Assembly (NCBI RefSeq): GCF_028993555.1
Contig: NZ_CP118612.1
Span: 496,001 to 560,000 of the forward strand
Source: Ensifer adhaerens
GTDB lineage: Bacteria; Pseudomonadota; Alphaproteobacteria; Rhizobiales; Rhizobiaceae
Direction of reading: 5' to 3'
DNA: 64,000 bases
Notes under the pieces: model-generated
The model's input: the letters and a program-made list of their open reading frames with translations, nothing else
What the model was told of the DNA's origin: nothing
Database searches by the model: none
In this document: positions 9,428 through 18,034 of the stretch, piece by piece
Layout of the letters: every line of letters begins with the position of its first letter
How positions within the stretch are numbered: position 1 is the stretch's first letter
Program-made: the position numbers and the translations under genes

Positions 9428-11008
9428 ATGTCTGGATCGTCTGAGTTGGCGGCCGTCGCGGCACGCCCCGACAGCGCACGCGCCTACGAAGCAACTGCAA
9501 GCGCGGCGGCGTATGTGCTCGAAATGCGCGGTATCACCAAGGCATTCCCCGGCGTTCTGGCGCTCGATGGGATGAACCTGAAGGTCCGTCCAGGCACTGT
9601 GCATGTGCTTGTCGGCGAAAATGGCGCCGGCAAATCTACCCTCATGAAGATCCTGAGCGGTGTCTACACGATCGATGCCGGCGAGGTGGTCTTTCAAGGC
9701 GAAGCGCTCGACCACCAAAGCACCGCCGAAGCGCTCGCCCGCGGCATATCGATGATCCATCAAGAGCTTAGCCCGGTCCTCGATATGACGATCGCCGAGA
9801 ACATCTTTCTTGGCCGCGAGCCGGCGCGGGCTGAAAAGGGACCGTTGTCGCGCTTCGTCGATTTCCGGAAGATGAACGACGATACCAGGGCCTTGCTCGA
9901 TCGTCTGGGATTGAGGTACCGGCCCGACGAGAAGATGCGTGATCTCAGCGTCGCCGGCATGCAGCTGATCGAAATCGTGAAAGCGATCTCGCGCAATGCC
10001 TCGCTTGTGATCATGGACGAGCCGACCTCGGCGATCAGCGATACCGAGGTCGCTATGCTCTTCCGCCAGATCGCCGATCTCAAGGCGAACGGTGTCGCAG
10101 TGATCTATATCACTCATAAAATGGATGAAATCTTTCAAATCGCCGATGACATCACGGTGATGCGCGATGGCCAGTTCGTGGCGGCCGGTCCCGCTAGCGA
10201 ATACGATGAGAACAAGCTCATCGCCCAGATGGTTGGCCGCACCATCACCAGCATCTTCCCCAAGGAAGAAGTCGAGATCGGCCCGGAAGTTCTTTCCGTC
10301 CGCGGGCTCACGCGCAACGGCGTCTTTAAGGATGTCAGCTTTACCGTCCGCGCCGGCGAGATCGTCGGACTTGCAGGGTTGATCGGCGCCGGTCGTACCG
10401 AAGTGTCTCGCGTCATCTTCGGCCTCGATCGGGCGGACGGCGGCGAGATCTTCCTGAACGGCGAGAAGCTGACGCTGCGCTCGCCAACCGATGCGATCAC
10501 GCGTGGTATCGCCATGGTCTCCGAGGACCGCAAGGCGGAGGGGCTCGTGCTCTGCCGCTCCGTTCTCGAGAACATCTCGCTCGCCAATCTCGGCAAGTTC
10601 GCCCCTGGCCCCTTCGTCAATGCGGCGGCGGAAGAGAAGGCGGCGCAGGACATGATCAAGATGCTGCAGATCAAGACGCCGAACTCGGCGATGATCGTCG
10701 AGAACCTCAGTGGCGGCAATCAGCAGAAGATCGTGATCGCCAAATGGCTGCTACGCGATCTGAAGCTCCTCATTCTCGATGAGCCGACGCGCGGTATCGA
10801 TGTCGGCTCGAAGTCGGAAATCCACAAGCTCATGGTCCAGTTCGCCCGGCAGGGGCTGGCGATCGTCATGATCTCCTCCGAGCTGCCGGAGATCCTCGGC
10901 ATGAGCGACCGCGTCGTCGTCATGAGCGAGGGGCGCGTCGCTGGAGAGCTGACGCGGGCTCACGCCAATCAAGAGAGCATCATGCGGCTCGCCACGGGAG
11001 GACACTGA
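9428..11008 (+). CDS. sugar ABC transporter ATP-binding protein (CUT2 type, two ABC domains)
   Basis: A 526-residue ATPase of the ribose/xylose (RbsA/XylG) class. The first ABC domain has Walker A GENGAGKST and Walker B-like SLVIMDEPTSAIS. The second has the degenerate P-loop GLIGAGRTE typical of CUT2 ATPases, the signature LSGGNQQKIVIAKWL and the Walker B LLILDEPTRGID. It would energise import with the next two gene products. ATG 9428 follows GGGAGGAAATTCC; the first ~30 residues are extra relative to most homologues. It overlaps the permease gene by one base. Confidence 0.93.
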   Translation: MSGSSELAAVAARPDSARAYEATASAAAYVLEMRGITKAFPGVLALDGMNLKVRPGTVHVLVGENGAGKSTLMKILSGVYTIDAGEVVFQGEALDHQSTAEALARGISMIHQELSPVLDMTIAENIFLGREPARAEKGPLSRFVDFRKMNDDTRALLDRLGLRYRPDEKMRDLSVAGMQLIEIVKAISRNASLVIMDEPTSAISDTEVAMLFRQIADLKANGVAVIYITHKMDEIFQIADDITVMRDGQFVAAGPASEYDENKLIAQMVGRTITSIFPKEEVEIGPEVLSVRGLTRNGVFKDVSFTVRAGEIVGLAGLIGAGRTEVSRVIFGLDRADGGEIFLNGEKLTLRSPTDAITRGIAMVSEDRKAEGLVLCRSVLENISLANLGKFAPGPFVNAAAEEKAAQDMIKMLQIKTPNSAMIVENLSGGNQQKIVIAKWLLRDLKLLILDEPTRGIDVGSKSEIHKLMVQFARQGLAIVMISSELPEILGMSDRVVVMSEGRVAGELTRAHANQESIMRLATGGH

Positions 11009-12021
11009 TGAGCACTGATCCAACGATGACCGTCGGCAGCACCGCCACAGGTGCCAGCCATTCCAAGAGGACCGACATGAACTTCGCGCAGGTCTATCGC
11101 AAGTATGGCACGATCCTGATCTTCGTCGGGATTTGCATCCTGGCCTCGCTGCTAAGTCCGACCTTTCTGACCGAAGCGAACTTGACCAACGTGTTGCGCC
11201 AGGTCGTGGTCGTCAGTCTGCTCGCCTGCGGCGTCACCTTCATCATCATTCTCGGCCATATCGACGTCTCGCTCGGCTCGGTTCTGGCGCTCGCCGGTGT
11301 GATGGCGGCAAGCGTCATGGCGATGACGGGGAGCATCACACTGGCTGTCATCGCAGGCATTCTCGTTGGTGCGGTGACTGGCCTTATCAACGGCCTCGTC
11401 ATCACCTTCTTCCGCATTCCGTCCTTCATCATGACGCTTGCGACGACCACGGTGGCGCGCGGTCTTGCGCTCCTCTACACCGGCGGTTCGCCGATCTCGG
11501 GTCTTGGCGATTTCAAGCTGATCGGCCAGGGCTCGATCGGCCCCTTTCCGATCTCGGTCCTCATCCTCGTCATCTTCGTCGCGATCTCCTGGGTGCTTCT
11601 GAACAAGACGAAGTTCGGGCGCTATGTCTATGCGGTTGGCGGCAACCAGCGGGCAGCGCTTGCTTCGGGCATCAATCCCGACAGCATTGTCATCAAGGCC
11701 TTCATCTTCAACGGCATCCTTTGCGCCGTCGCCGGTATCGTCTTGATGTCCCGCATCAATTCCGGTCAGCCGGCCGCCGGCGTCGGCTACGAGTTCGACG
11801 CGATCACCGCGGTCGTCGTCGGCGGCACCAGCCTGATGGGCGGGACGGGCACGATCACCGGGACGATCATCGGCTCGATGATCATCGGCGTCATCAACAA
11901 CATCCTCAATCTCATGAATGTCAGCTCCTACTGGCAGCAGATCATCAAGGGTCTGATCATCGCAATCGCCGTGATCCTCGATGTCTGGACGAAATCGGCC
12001 CGCACGAAAAAGAAGGCCTGA
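11008..12021 (+). CDS. sugar ABC transporter permease (RbsC type)
   Basis: A 337-residue integral membrane protein with about ten hydrophobic segments and the BPD_transp_2 landmarks GHIDVSLGSVLAL, GLINGLVITFFRIPSFIMTL, GRYVYAVGGN and AVVVGGTSLMGGTGTI. It is the transmembrane channel for the CUT2 ATPase upstream. ATG 11008 overlaps the ATPase stop (ATGA) and has GGGAGG 6 nt before it, so the two are translationally coupled. The first ~28 residues are hydrophilic and cytoplasmic. Confidence 0.93.
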   Translation: MSTDPTMTVGSTATGASHSKRTDMNFAQVYRKYGTILIFVGICILASLLSPTFLTEANLTNVLRQVVVVSLLACGVTFIIILGHIDVSLGSVLALAGVMAASVMAMTGSITLAVIAGILVGAVTGLINGLVITFFRIPSFIMTLATTTVARGLALLYTGGSPISGLGDFKLIGQGSIGPFPISVLILVIFVAISWVLLNKTKFGRYVYAVGGNQRAALASGINPDSIVIKAFIFNGILCAVAGIVLMSRINSGQPAAGVGYEFDAITAVVVGGTSLMGGTGTITGTIIGSMIIGVINNILNLMNVSSYWQQIIKGLIIAIAVILDVWTKSARTKKKA

Positions 12022-12067
12022 TCCCTAAGCCCAAAGCGGCAGCAGCCGCACCTCAACTTGATGTGTC

Positions 12068-12086
12068 GGAGCGGGCTTCCCGCTCC
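12068..12086 (+). promoter_or_regulatory. intra-operon hairpin before the binding-protein gene
   Basis: GGAGCGGG and CCCGCTCC form a perfect 8-bp stem with a 3-nt CTT loop, between permease and binding-protein genes. No U-run follows, so it is not a full terminator. Such hairpins often mark an RNA-processing boundary that lets the binding protein be made in excess; that role is inferred. Confidence 0.5.
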
Positions 12087-12122
12087 AGCCAACAGACTTG
12101 TGTCATCGAACGGGAGGAACCC

Positions 12123-13040
12123 ATGAAATCGATCGTGAAACTTGCCCTGGCCTGCGCGGTCTCCGTCGCAGCGCTTTCCGCCTCTGCCTTCGCCGCGGAC
12201 AAATTCGTCGTCGGCTATGCCAACATGGCCGATACGGATGTCTTCGTCATGGCGCGCAAGACCGCCTTTATCGAAGCCGCCAAGGCCGATCCGGATGTCG
12301 AGATCAACTTCACCGACGCCAACAACGATATCTCCAAGCAACTCGACCAGATCGACAACCTGATCGCCCAGAAGGTGAATGCGATCGTCGTGGTGCCGGT
12401 TGATTTCGAAGGCATCGTTCCCGGGGTCGAGAAGGCCAATGAAGCCGGTATTCCGGTAATCGCGCTCGGTATCCAGTCCGCCGGCGGGAAATCGACTTTC
12501 GTCGGTTCGAAGAACATCGATGCCGGCCGCATGCAAGGCGAGTTCATGAAGGAGAAGCTGCCGAAGGATGCCAAGATCCTCTATCTGCAAGGCACGCCCG
12601 GCCTCTACCATTCGCAGGAGCGTTTGAAGGGCTTTGAAGAAGCGCTGCAGCGTCCTGACGTCACGGTACTCGCCAATCTTTCCGGCAACTATGACCGTGC
12701 CGAGGGCATGAAGGTTACGGAAGACTGGGTCCAGAGCTTCCCGCAGTTTGATGCCATCGTCGCTGCCAATGACCAGATGGCGCTCGGCGCCCTGCAGGCC
12801 CTCCAGGCGGCCGACCGTCTGAAAGGCGTGATGATCTCAGGCGTCGACGGCACGAAGGACGCGCTTAATGCGATCAAGGCCGGCGAGATGTCGCAATCGA
12901 TCTTCCAGAACGCCGCGGGCCAGGCAACTGCCGCCTTTGAGGTCGTCGAAACGATCAAGAAGGGCGAGGAGCCGCCGGCCGAGAAGCTCGTGCCGTTCGA
13001 GTCGATCACCGCCGAAAACGTCGACAAGTACATGAACTAG
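12123..13040 (+). CDS. periplasmic sugar-binding protein (ribose/rhizopine type)
   Basis: A 305-residue Peripla_BP_4 protein with a signal peptide (LALACAVSVAALSASAFAA). Family landmarks are NDISKQLDQIDNLIAQKVNA, IVVVPVD, the hinge-region SAGGKSTFVGSKN and FDAIVAANDQMALGALQAL, then GVDGTKDAL. It captures a monosaccharide, inositol or related polyol for the importer. GGGAGGAACCC precedes ATG 12123. It is flanked by hairpins at 12068-12086 and 13047-13075, consistent with separate mRNA stability. The exact ligand is not readable; with two dehydrogenase/epimerase pairs downstream, an inositol-like or 3-keto-sugar precursor is plausible. Confidence 0.92.
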   Translation: MKSIVKLALACAVSVAALSASAFAADKFVVGYANMADTDVFVMARKTAFIEAAKADPDVEINFTDANNDISKQLDQIDNLIAQKVNAIVVVPVDFEGIVPGVEKANEAGIPVIALGIQSAGGKSTFVGSKNIDAGRMQGEFMKEKLPKDAKILYLQGTPGLYHSQERLKGFEEALQRPDVTVLANLSGNYDRAEGMKVTEDWVQSFPQFDAIVAANDQMALGALQALQAADRLKGVMISGVDGTKDALNAIKAGEMSQSIFQNAAGQATAAFEVVETIKKGEEPPAEKLVPFESITAENVDKYMN

Positions 13041-13046
13041 TTCCTC

Positions 13047-13075
13047 CCGGGCAGCGTGTCGGGCCGACTGCCCGG
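13047..13075 (+). promoter_or_regulatory. hairpin after the binding-protein gene
   Basis: CCGGGCAG (13047-13054) pairs perfectly with CTGCCCGG (13068-13075) around a 13-nt loop, 7 nt after the binding-protein stop codon. No poly-U follows. It probably protects the binding-protein mRNA from 3' decay and lowers read-through into the catabolic genes. Confidence 0.55.
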
Positions 13076-13111
13076 CGCGCTGCCTTCGCAGCCACAACCG
13101 GAGTACCTGAA

Positions 13112-14053
13112 ATGATGAAAATGAGCCTTGTGACCGATATCCTCGGTTATCTCCCCTTCGAGGAGATGCTGGACACGGTGTCTGGACTGGGTTTCGAGGC
13201 CGTGGAGCTTGGGTGTGGCAACTGGTCGAAGGCCTCGCATCTGCGTTTAGACGAACTGCTTGCGAGTGAAGCTGCGCGGACCGCCTATCTCGACGCTCTG
13301 AAGCGGCGCGACCTTTCGATCTCGGCACTCAATTGCTCCGGCAACCAACTTCATCCAGGCCCTTCGGGTGCCGCACATCGCGCAGTGGTCGAAAAGACCT
13401 TCCGGCTTGCCGAAAAGCTCGGCGTCAACACCGTGGTGATGATGTCCGGTTGCCCCGGCGGCACGCCGAAGGACGAGCTTCCGAACTGGATCACCCACGT
13501 CATCCTGCCCGAGCACGAACAGGCGTTGGACTATCAGTGGAACGAAGTTCTGATCCCCTATTTCCAGAAGGCGGGCACGCTTGCGAAGGAGTGCGGGATC
13601 CGCATCGCGATCGAAAACCTCGGCGCGACGATGATCCATAACCCGGCGAACATGCTGCGCCTGCGCGAGCACGTGGACCCGGTGGTCGGCATGAACTTCG
13701 ACCCAAGCCACCACATGTGGATGGGTGGCGATCCGATCGCGGCCGTGCGCCTGCTGGGCGATGCCATCCATTACATGCACGCCAAGGACGTCCGGCTGGA
13801 GCGCACGCTCGCTGAGGCCAACGGACTGATCGACACCTACTGGATCAACGACGTCGCGAAACGCTCCTGGAACTACGTTGCTCTCGGCCACGGCCACGAT
13901 GTGCAGTGGTGGAAGGAGTTTTTCGCCGTGGCGCGTCTCATTGGCTACGACGGTCCGGTCAGCCTGGAGATGGAAGACGCCGGCATGGAGCCGATCGTCG
14001 GCGTGAAGAAGTCGCTTGCCACCCTGAAACTCGCGCTGCCGCGCGACCTCTAA
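13112..14053 (+). CDS. sugar phosphate isomerase/epimerase family protein (xylose-isomerase-like TIM barrel)
   Basis: A 313-residue AP_endonuc_2/IolE/IolI-type TIM barrel. Visible are the substrate/metal segments [29 protein letters not shown] (metal Glu), [17 protein letters not shown] (Asp/His ligands), [12 protein letters not shown] and [12 protein letters not shown] (last metal Glu). Family members isomerise or epimerise sugars and inosose-type ketones using a divalent metal. It is the first catabolic gene after the importer. CCGGAG lies upstream; ATG 13112 is followed by an in-frame ATG at 13115, and either could start translation. Confidence 0.88.
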   Translation: MMKMSLVTDILGYLPFEEMLDTVSGLGFEAVELGCGNWSKASHLRLDELLASEAARTAYLDALKRRDLSISALNCSGNQLHPGPSGAAHRAVVEKTFRLAEKLGVNTVVMMSGCPGGTPKDELPNWITHVILPEHEQALDYQWNEVLIPYFQKAGTLAKECGIRIAIENLGATMIHNPANMLRLREHVDPVVGMNFDPSHHMWMGGDPIAAVRLLGDAIHYMHAKDVRLERTLAEANGLIDTYWINDVAKRSWNYVALGHGHDVQWWKEFFAVARLIGYDGPVSLEMEDAGMEPIVGVKKSLATLKLALPRDL

Positions 14054-14073
14054 CCCTGATCCGGATTGAAACC

Positions 14074-15108
14074 ATGACCCTCAAAATCGGTGTTATCGGC
14101 ACTGGCGCCATCGGCCAGGAACATATCGAACGGCTTCACAACCGCCTCGTCGGATCGACGGTCGTCGCGGTCAACGACATCAACCTCGATCAGGCTCGGG
14201 CGGTTGCTGTGCGCCTGACGCCGGCTGCACGCGTCCATGAAACGGGGCAGGGGGTGGTTAGCGATCCCAATGTCGATGCTGTGGTCGTCACCTCCTGGGG
14301 GCCGACGCACGAGGAATTCGTGCTCGCCTCGATCGCTGCCGGCAAGCCGGTCTTCTGCGAGAAGCCTCTTGCCACCACGGCCGCGGCTTGCCTCAACATC
14401 GTCAACGCGGAGGTCGCAAGCGGTCGTCATTTCGTCCAGGTCGGTTTCATGCGACGCTATGACAAGGGGTATCGCCTGCTCAAGGCTCAGATCGACAACG
14501 GCAATCTCGGGGCACCGCTGATGGTGCATTGTGCACATCGCAATCCGAGCGTTCCCGAGGTCTACGCCGGCGACATGGCGATCACCGACAGCTTCGTCCA
14601 CGAGATCGACGTGCTACGCTGGCTGCTCGACGACGACTATGTTTCCGCCCAGGTGATCCTGCCGAAGAAGACGCGGCATTCCCGGGCCGATCTCGACGAC
14701 CCCCACATGATCCTGCTGGAGACCGCGAAGGGTATCCGTATCGACGTCGAGGTCTTCGTCAATTGCCCCTACGGCTACGACATTCAATGCCAGGTCGTCG
14801 GCGAAGACGGCGTCGGCTATCTGCCGGAGCCGATGAGCGTGCTGACCCGCAAGGACGCCAGGCTTTCCCATGAGATTCTCCAGGACTGGAAGCTGCGCTT
14901 CATCGACAGCTACGACGTCGAACTCCAGGAATGGATCGAAGCGGTGAAGATTGGCGAGGTCTGGGGCCCGACCGCTTGGGACGGCTATTTCGCCTCCGTG
15001 ACGGCGGAAGCCTGCGTTGAGGCGAAACACTCCGGTCGGATTGTGCCGATCAAAATCGGACAGCGCCCCGCATTTTATGACCGGAAGCCGAAAAGAGCGG
15101 CGGCTTGA
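14074..15108 (+). CDS. Gfo/Idh/MocA family oxidoreductase (inositol 2-dehydrogenase-like)
   Basis: A 344-residue NAD-dependent dehydrogenase. The N-terminal Rossmann fold has [20 protein letters not shown] carries the conserved catalytic-region Lys of the EKP motif, and [11 protein letters not shown] and [16 protein letters not shown] (Asp/His pair) are as in IolG-type enzymes. It likely oxidises a ring hydroxyl of the imported polyol or sugar to a ketone, which the neighbouring TIM-barrel proteins then isomerise. The frame is open further 5', but similarity begins at ATG 14074, 20 bp after the preceding stop; the ribosome-binding site is weak (GGATTG). Confidence 0.9.
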   Translation: MTLKIGVIGTGAIGQEHIERLHNRLVGSTVVAVNDINLDQARAVAVRLTPAARVHETGQGVVSDPNVDAVVVTSWGPTHEEFVLASIAAGKPVFCEKPLATTAAACLNIVNAEVASGRHFVQVGFMRRYDKGYRLLKAQIDNGNLGAPLMVHCAHRNPSVPEVYAGDMAITDSFVHEIDVLRWLLDDDYVSAQVILPKKTRHSRADLDDPHMILLETAKGIRIDVEVFVNCPYGYDIQCQVVGEDGVGYLPEPMSVLTRKDARLSHEILQDWKLRFIDSYDVELQEWIEAVKIGEVWGPTAWDGYFASVTAEACVEAKHSGRIVPIKIGQRPAFYDRKPKRAAA

Positions 15109-15143
15109 TCAATCACATCTGACGACTTGGTGAGGACACCTTG

Positions 15144-16049
15144 ATGAAAATCGCACTCGACCCCCACATGCATCGCCATCTGCCGCTCGACCAACTGTGC
15201 CGCAAGGCGGCAGAACTCGGCTACGACCATATCGAGCTATCGCCGCGAGACGACTTCCTCCCGTGGTGGGTGCGTCCGCGCGCCCACAAGGAACGCGTTC
15301 GCGAGTTCAAGAAAGCGCTCAATGACCATGGCGTCAAACTCGCGTCCCTCTTGCCCATGTATCGCTGGGCTAGTCCACATGAAGACGAGCGCCAGGCAGC
15401 CGTTCGCTACTGGAAGGAGGCGATCCGGATTGCCGTCGAGATGGACTGCGACACGATGAATTCGGAGTTCGGTCGCGGCCCCTCGCCGGATCGCGGTCAC
15501 CGCTCGAGCTGCTGCGGCGGCATGCACACGCATGAGCACAGCGAAGCGGCCTGGTGGCGCTCGATCGAGGAGCTGGTTCCCGTCTTTGAGAAGGAAGGCG
15601 TGACGCTCAACATGGAACCGCATCCGGAGGACTGGTGCGAAACACTGCATCCGGCAATCGACATGCTGAAGACGATTGACTCCGACAAAGTGAAGTTCCT
15701 CTATTGCGCGCCGCACACCTTCTATTTCGGTGACAACATGGCGCAGATGATCCGCGACGCCGGACCTCTGATCAACCATGTCCATGTCGCCGACACCTAT
15801 AACCACAAGGCATCGTCGGGCCTGCGCTACATCATCAATCCGCCCGGTGCGAAGGTGACGATCCACCAGCATATGGACATGTACCAGGGCGAGATCGACT
15901 GGGACGTCTTCTTCTCGACGCTTGCGGAAGTCGGCTTCGACGGCATCGTGACGGCCTGCGTCTTCGGCTGGGAGGAGCGGGCTGATGCCTCGGGGAGGTT
16001 CATGCGTTCCGAGATCCAGAAGTACGTCTACAAGTATTTCAAGAAGTAG
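15144..16049 (+). CDS. second sugar phosphate isomerase/epimerase family protein
   Basis: A 301-residue TIM-barrel protein of the same superfamily as the 13.1 kb gene but divergent. Key segments are GYDHIELSPRDDFLPWW, VTLNMEPHPEDWCET (metal Glu), VKFLYCAPHTFYFGDN, INHVHVADTYNHK and a final DGIVTACVFGWEERAD. An unusual Cys/His-rich insertion (SSCCGGMHTHEHSE, ~residues 124-137) lies in the middle and could bind an extra metal. ATG 15144 (after TTG 15141) has GAGG about 10 nt upstream. It pairs with the dehydrogenase that follows. Confidence 0.86.
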   Translation: MKIALDPHMHRHLPLDQLCRKAAELGYDHIELSPRDDFLPWWVRPRAHKERVREFKKALNDHGVKLASLLPMYRWASPHEDERQAAVRYWKEAIRIAVEMDCDTMNSEFGRGPSPDRGHRSSCCGGMHTHEHSEAAWWRSIEELVPVFEKEGVTLNMEPHPEDWCETLHPAIDMLKTIDSDKVKFLYCAPHTFYFGDNMAQMIRDAGPLINHVHVADTYNHKASSGLRYIINPPGAKVTIHQHMDMYQGEIDWDVFFSTLAEVGFDGIVTACVFGWEERADASGRFMRSEIQKYVYKYFKK

Positions 16050-16071
16050 CCAGGCGGAGAGGGGACGCGGC

Positions 16072-17097
16072 ATGCGTATCGGATTGGTCGGATATGGAAC
16101 GGGCGGGCGACATTTCCACGCCCCCTTCATTGCCGCTGCACGTGGCGTCGAGCTGGCGGGCGTGGTGGCGCGCGCTCCGGAAACGATTGCCGGGGTACGG
16201 ACGGATCTACCGGATGTTCCTATCTATCTGAGCCTTTCGGCGATGATCAAAGCCGGCGGGATCGATGCGGTGACGGTCACCACGCCACCGCAGACGCGCC
16301 GGGAACTCGTCCTCGAAGCCATTGACGCCGGACTTCACGTCGTCGCCGATAAGCCCTTTGCACCCAGTGCCGAGGCTGGCCGGGAGCTCGATCTTGCCGC
16401 AAAGCGAAGGGGCATCGTCCTCGGCGTGTTCCACAATCGGCGCTTGGATGCTGATGTTCTCACGCTTCGCAAGGTGCTGCTATCCGGTCGGCTCGGGCGC
16501 CTCTGGCGTATCCACTCTCGAATGGATCTCGACGATCCCCATACGCTGGAGGCTGGACCGACCGGCGGTCTGCTTCGGGACCTCGGCAGTCATCTGGTCG
16601 ACCAGATGCTCTGGCTCCTCGGCCCGGCTCAATCGGTCACAGCTCATTGGGACCTCGTCGAGCGGGCGGAGGGCCAGACCGATGCAAGCTTCGTCCTGGC
16701 GATCGCGCATGCCTCCGGCGTTCATTCGCACCTTTCGGCTAGCAAGCTCAACCGCCTTGCCGTCCGAGAGTTTCGAGCTTACGGCGCAGAGGGAAGCTAT
16801 GTTTCTTCCGGAACGGACGTGCAGGCGCAGGCAATCTTCGCCGGGAAGCGCCCGGCCGACGACCTCGAAGCCTGGGGATACGAGGCCCCTGACCTTTGGG
16901 GAACCCTCAGAACGGCCGAGGTCTCGGAGCGCATCCCGTCCGAACAAGGCCGGTATCACGACTACTATGAAGCTTTCGCCCGGGCGGTCGCGACGAACGG
17001 GCCGGCGCCCGTGACGGCCGAAGAGGCGATCGCGGCTCTTGCAGTACTCGATGCGGCAAGGCAGAGCGCAGCCGAGGGGCGCACTGTCCATATCTGA
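16072..17097 (+). CDS. second Gfo/Idh/MocA family oxidoreductase
   Basis: A 341-residue NAD(P)-dependent dehydrogenase with GLVGYGTGGRHFHAPF at the nucleotide fold, VVADKPFAPSAEAGRELD as the DKP variant of the EKP motif, and LGSHLVDQMLWLLG with the catalytic Asp/His-region motif. It is the last enzyme gene of the operon, 22 bp after the second TIM-barrel gene. Two dehydrogenase/epimerase pairs in one operon suggest sequential oxidation, epimerisation or elimination, and re-reduction of a polyol or glycoside. ATG 16072 follows GGAGAGGGG. Confidence 0.9.
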   Translation: MRIGLVGYGTGGRHFHAPFIAAARGVELAGVVARAPETIAGVRTDLPDVPIYLSLSAMIKAGGIDAVTVTTPPQTRRELVLEAIDAGLHVVADKPFAPSAEAGRELDLAAKRRGIVLGVFHNRRLDADVLTLRKVLLSGRLGRLWRIHSRMDLDDPHTLEAGPTGGLLRDLGSHLVDQMLWLLGPAQSVTAHWDLVERAEGQTDASFVLAIAHASGVHSHLSASKLNRLAVREFRAYGAEGSYVSSGTDVQAQAIFAGKRPADDLEAWGYEAPDLWGTLRTAEVSERIPSEQGRYHDYYEAFARAVATNGPAPVTAEEAIAALAVLDAARQSAAEGRTVHI

Positions 17098-17184
17098 CCT
17101 CCTACCTGAGCCATGACGGCCACAACGGGACGTTACCGCGATCTTTCTGGCGGTGCTCAACCGATTCTCAAAAAGGGGGCGCGA

Positions 17185-17463
17185 ATGCGGTTCTCGGACC
17201 TAAAGATTAATCAGAGCGTAGATGATCTGAAACGGAAAATTGTCTCTGGCAGGATCGCAGTGCGTGGCGCTCAGGGGACGGTTTTGGGGATGCTCTTGGC
17301 CCGTCCCGATCTCGTTGCGTTTGGAACGGTGCAGTCTGTCGCCAGCGAATGCGGAGTCTCTGGGACCACGATCGTTCGGGTTGCATGCAAGGTCGGCTAT
17401 TCCAACTTCAGAGAAATGAAGATTGCTTTTCAGAAGCACATTGTTGAGACCCGCAAAGGGTAG
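17185..17463 (+). CDS. HTH-only RpiR/MurR-like regulator, possibly truncated
   Basis: A 92-residue protein. Residues ~20-90 match the N-terminal helix-turn-helix of RpiR-type regulators (SVASECGVSGTTIVRVACKV, then GYSNFREMKIAF), but the ~180-residue SIS sugar-phosphate-binding domain that normally follows is absent. An AAAAGGGGG ribosome-binding site precedes ATG 17185, 87 bp after the dehydrogenase. It may bind DNA without sensing a sugar phosphate, or be a decaying gene. No SIS-like sequence was found downstream. Confidence 0.65.
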   Translation: MRFSDLKINQSVDDLKRKIVSGRIAVRGAQGTVLGMLLARPDLVAFGTVQSVASECGVSGTTIVRVACKVGYSNFREMKIAFQKHIVETRKG

Positions 17464-17608
17464 GCGACAACACGTGCTCACTTTGTGGGCGCGAGCCGCC
17501 AAACCCGCGCTAGGCGGATAACTTGTCCAGGCTCACAGCTAGCACAAAACTTGCGCGCGACCGACGAAAGGAACTCCGCAGAACGCATAAAATATCGATC
17601 GGAACTGG

Positions 17609-17953
17609 CTATGCGGGTTGTTTCGGGTGCGACGATGCTAATGCTTCGATCATCAGGGCAATTCGCTGTAGGTCCTCGCTTTTCAAAGCCTTGAGCGCGA
17701 CAGCGATGCGGTCTTGGAATTGCTCTTCGACGGTGCGGACCTTGCTCTCGGTAGTATTCACTCCCAGTAGCTCGTCGACGCTGATACCTAAGACGTCGGC
17801 TATGCGGACCAAAGTGGAAAGGTCCGGTTCGCGCGCTCCGCTGACGTAGTTTCCATAGCGCCGGTCGCTCAGGCCGGCGCGGCGAGCCACTTCCGCGTTC
17901 GAAATTCCAAGCTGTTCAGCGCGGCGACGTAGGTTCAGGGCAAAGGTATCCAT
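17609..17953 (-). CDS. XRE-family transcriptional regulator
   Basis: A 114-residue protein with an N-terminal HTH_3 domain (NAEVARRAGLSDRRYGNYVS, then GAREPDLSTLVRIADVLGIS) and a short helical C-terminus (EEQFQDRIAVALKALKSEDL). It resembles small phage- and plasmid-type repressors. ATG 17953 is chosen; GTG codons at 17959 and 17980 are alternatives and no strong Shine-Dalgarno decides. It is divergent from the LysR gene, whose promoter region it shares. Confidence 0.8.
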   Translation of the reverse strand: MDTFALNLRRRAEQLGISNAEVARRAGLSDRRYGNYVSGAREPDLSTLVRIADVLGISVDELLGVNTTESKVRTVEEQFQDRIAVALKALKSEDLQRIALMIEALASSHPKQPA

Positions 17954-18001
17954 GCCCACATTTTGTTCATGACAAACCACACGGGTCTATGTACGATACG
18001 T

Positions 18002-18014
18002 GGTGTAATACACC
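18002..18014. promoter_or_regulatory. palindromic operator GGTGTA-A-TACACC
   Basis: A perfect 13-bp palindrome lies 21 bp before the LysR start and 49 bp before the XRE start. Its T/A-flanked symmetry is compatible with a LysR-type box or an XRE operator. The site is seen in the sequence; which regulator binds is inferred. Confidence 0.5.
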
Positions 18015-18034
18015 AACAAAACGTGGTAGTTGCC

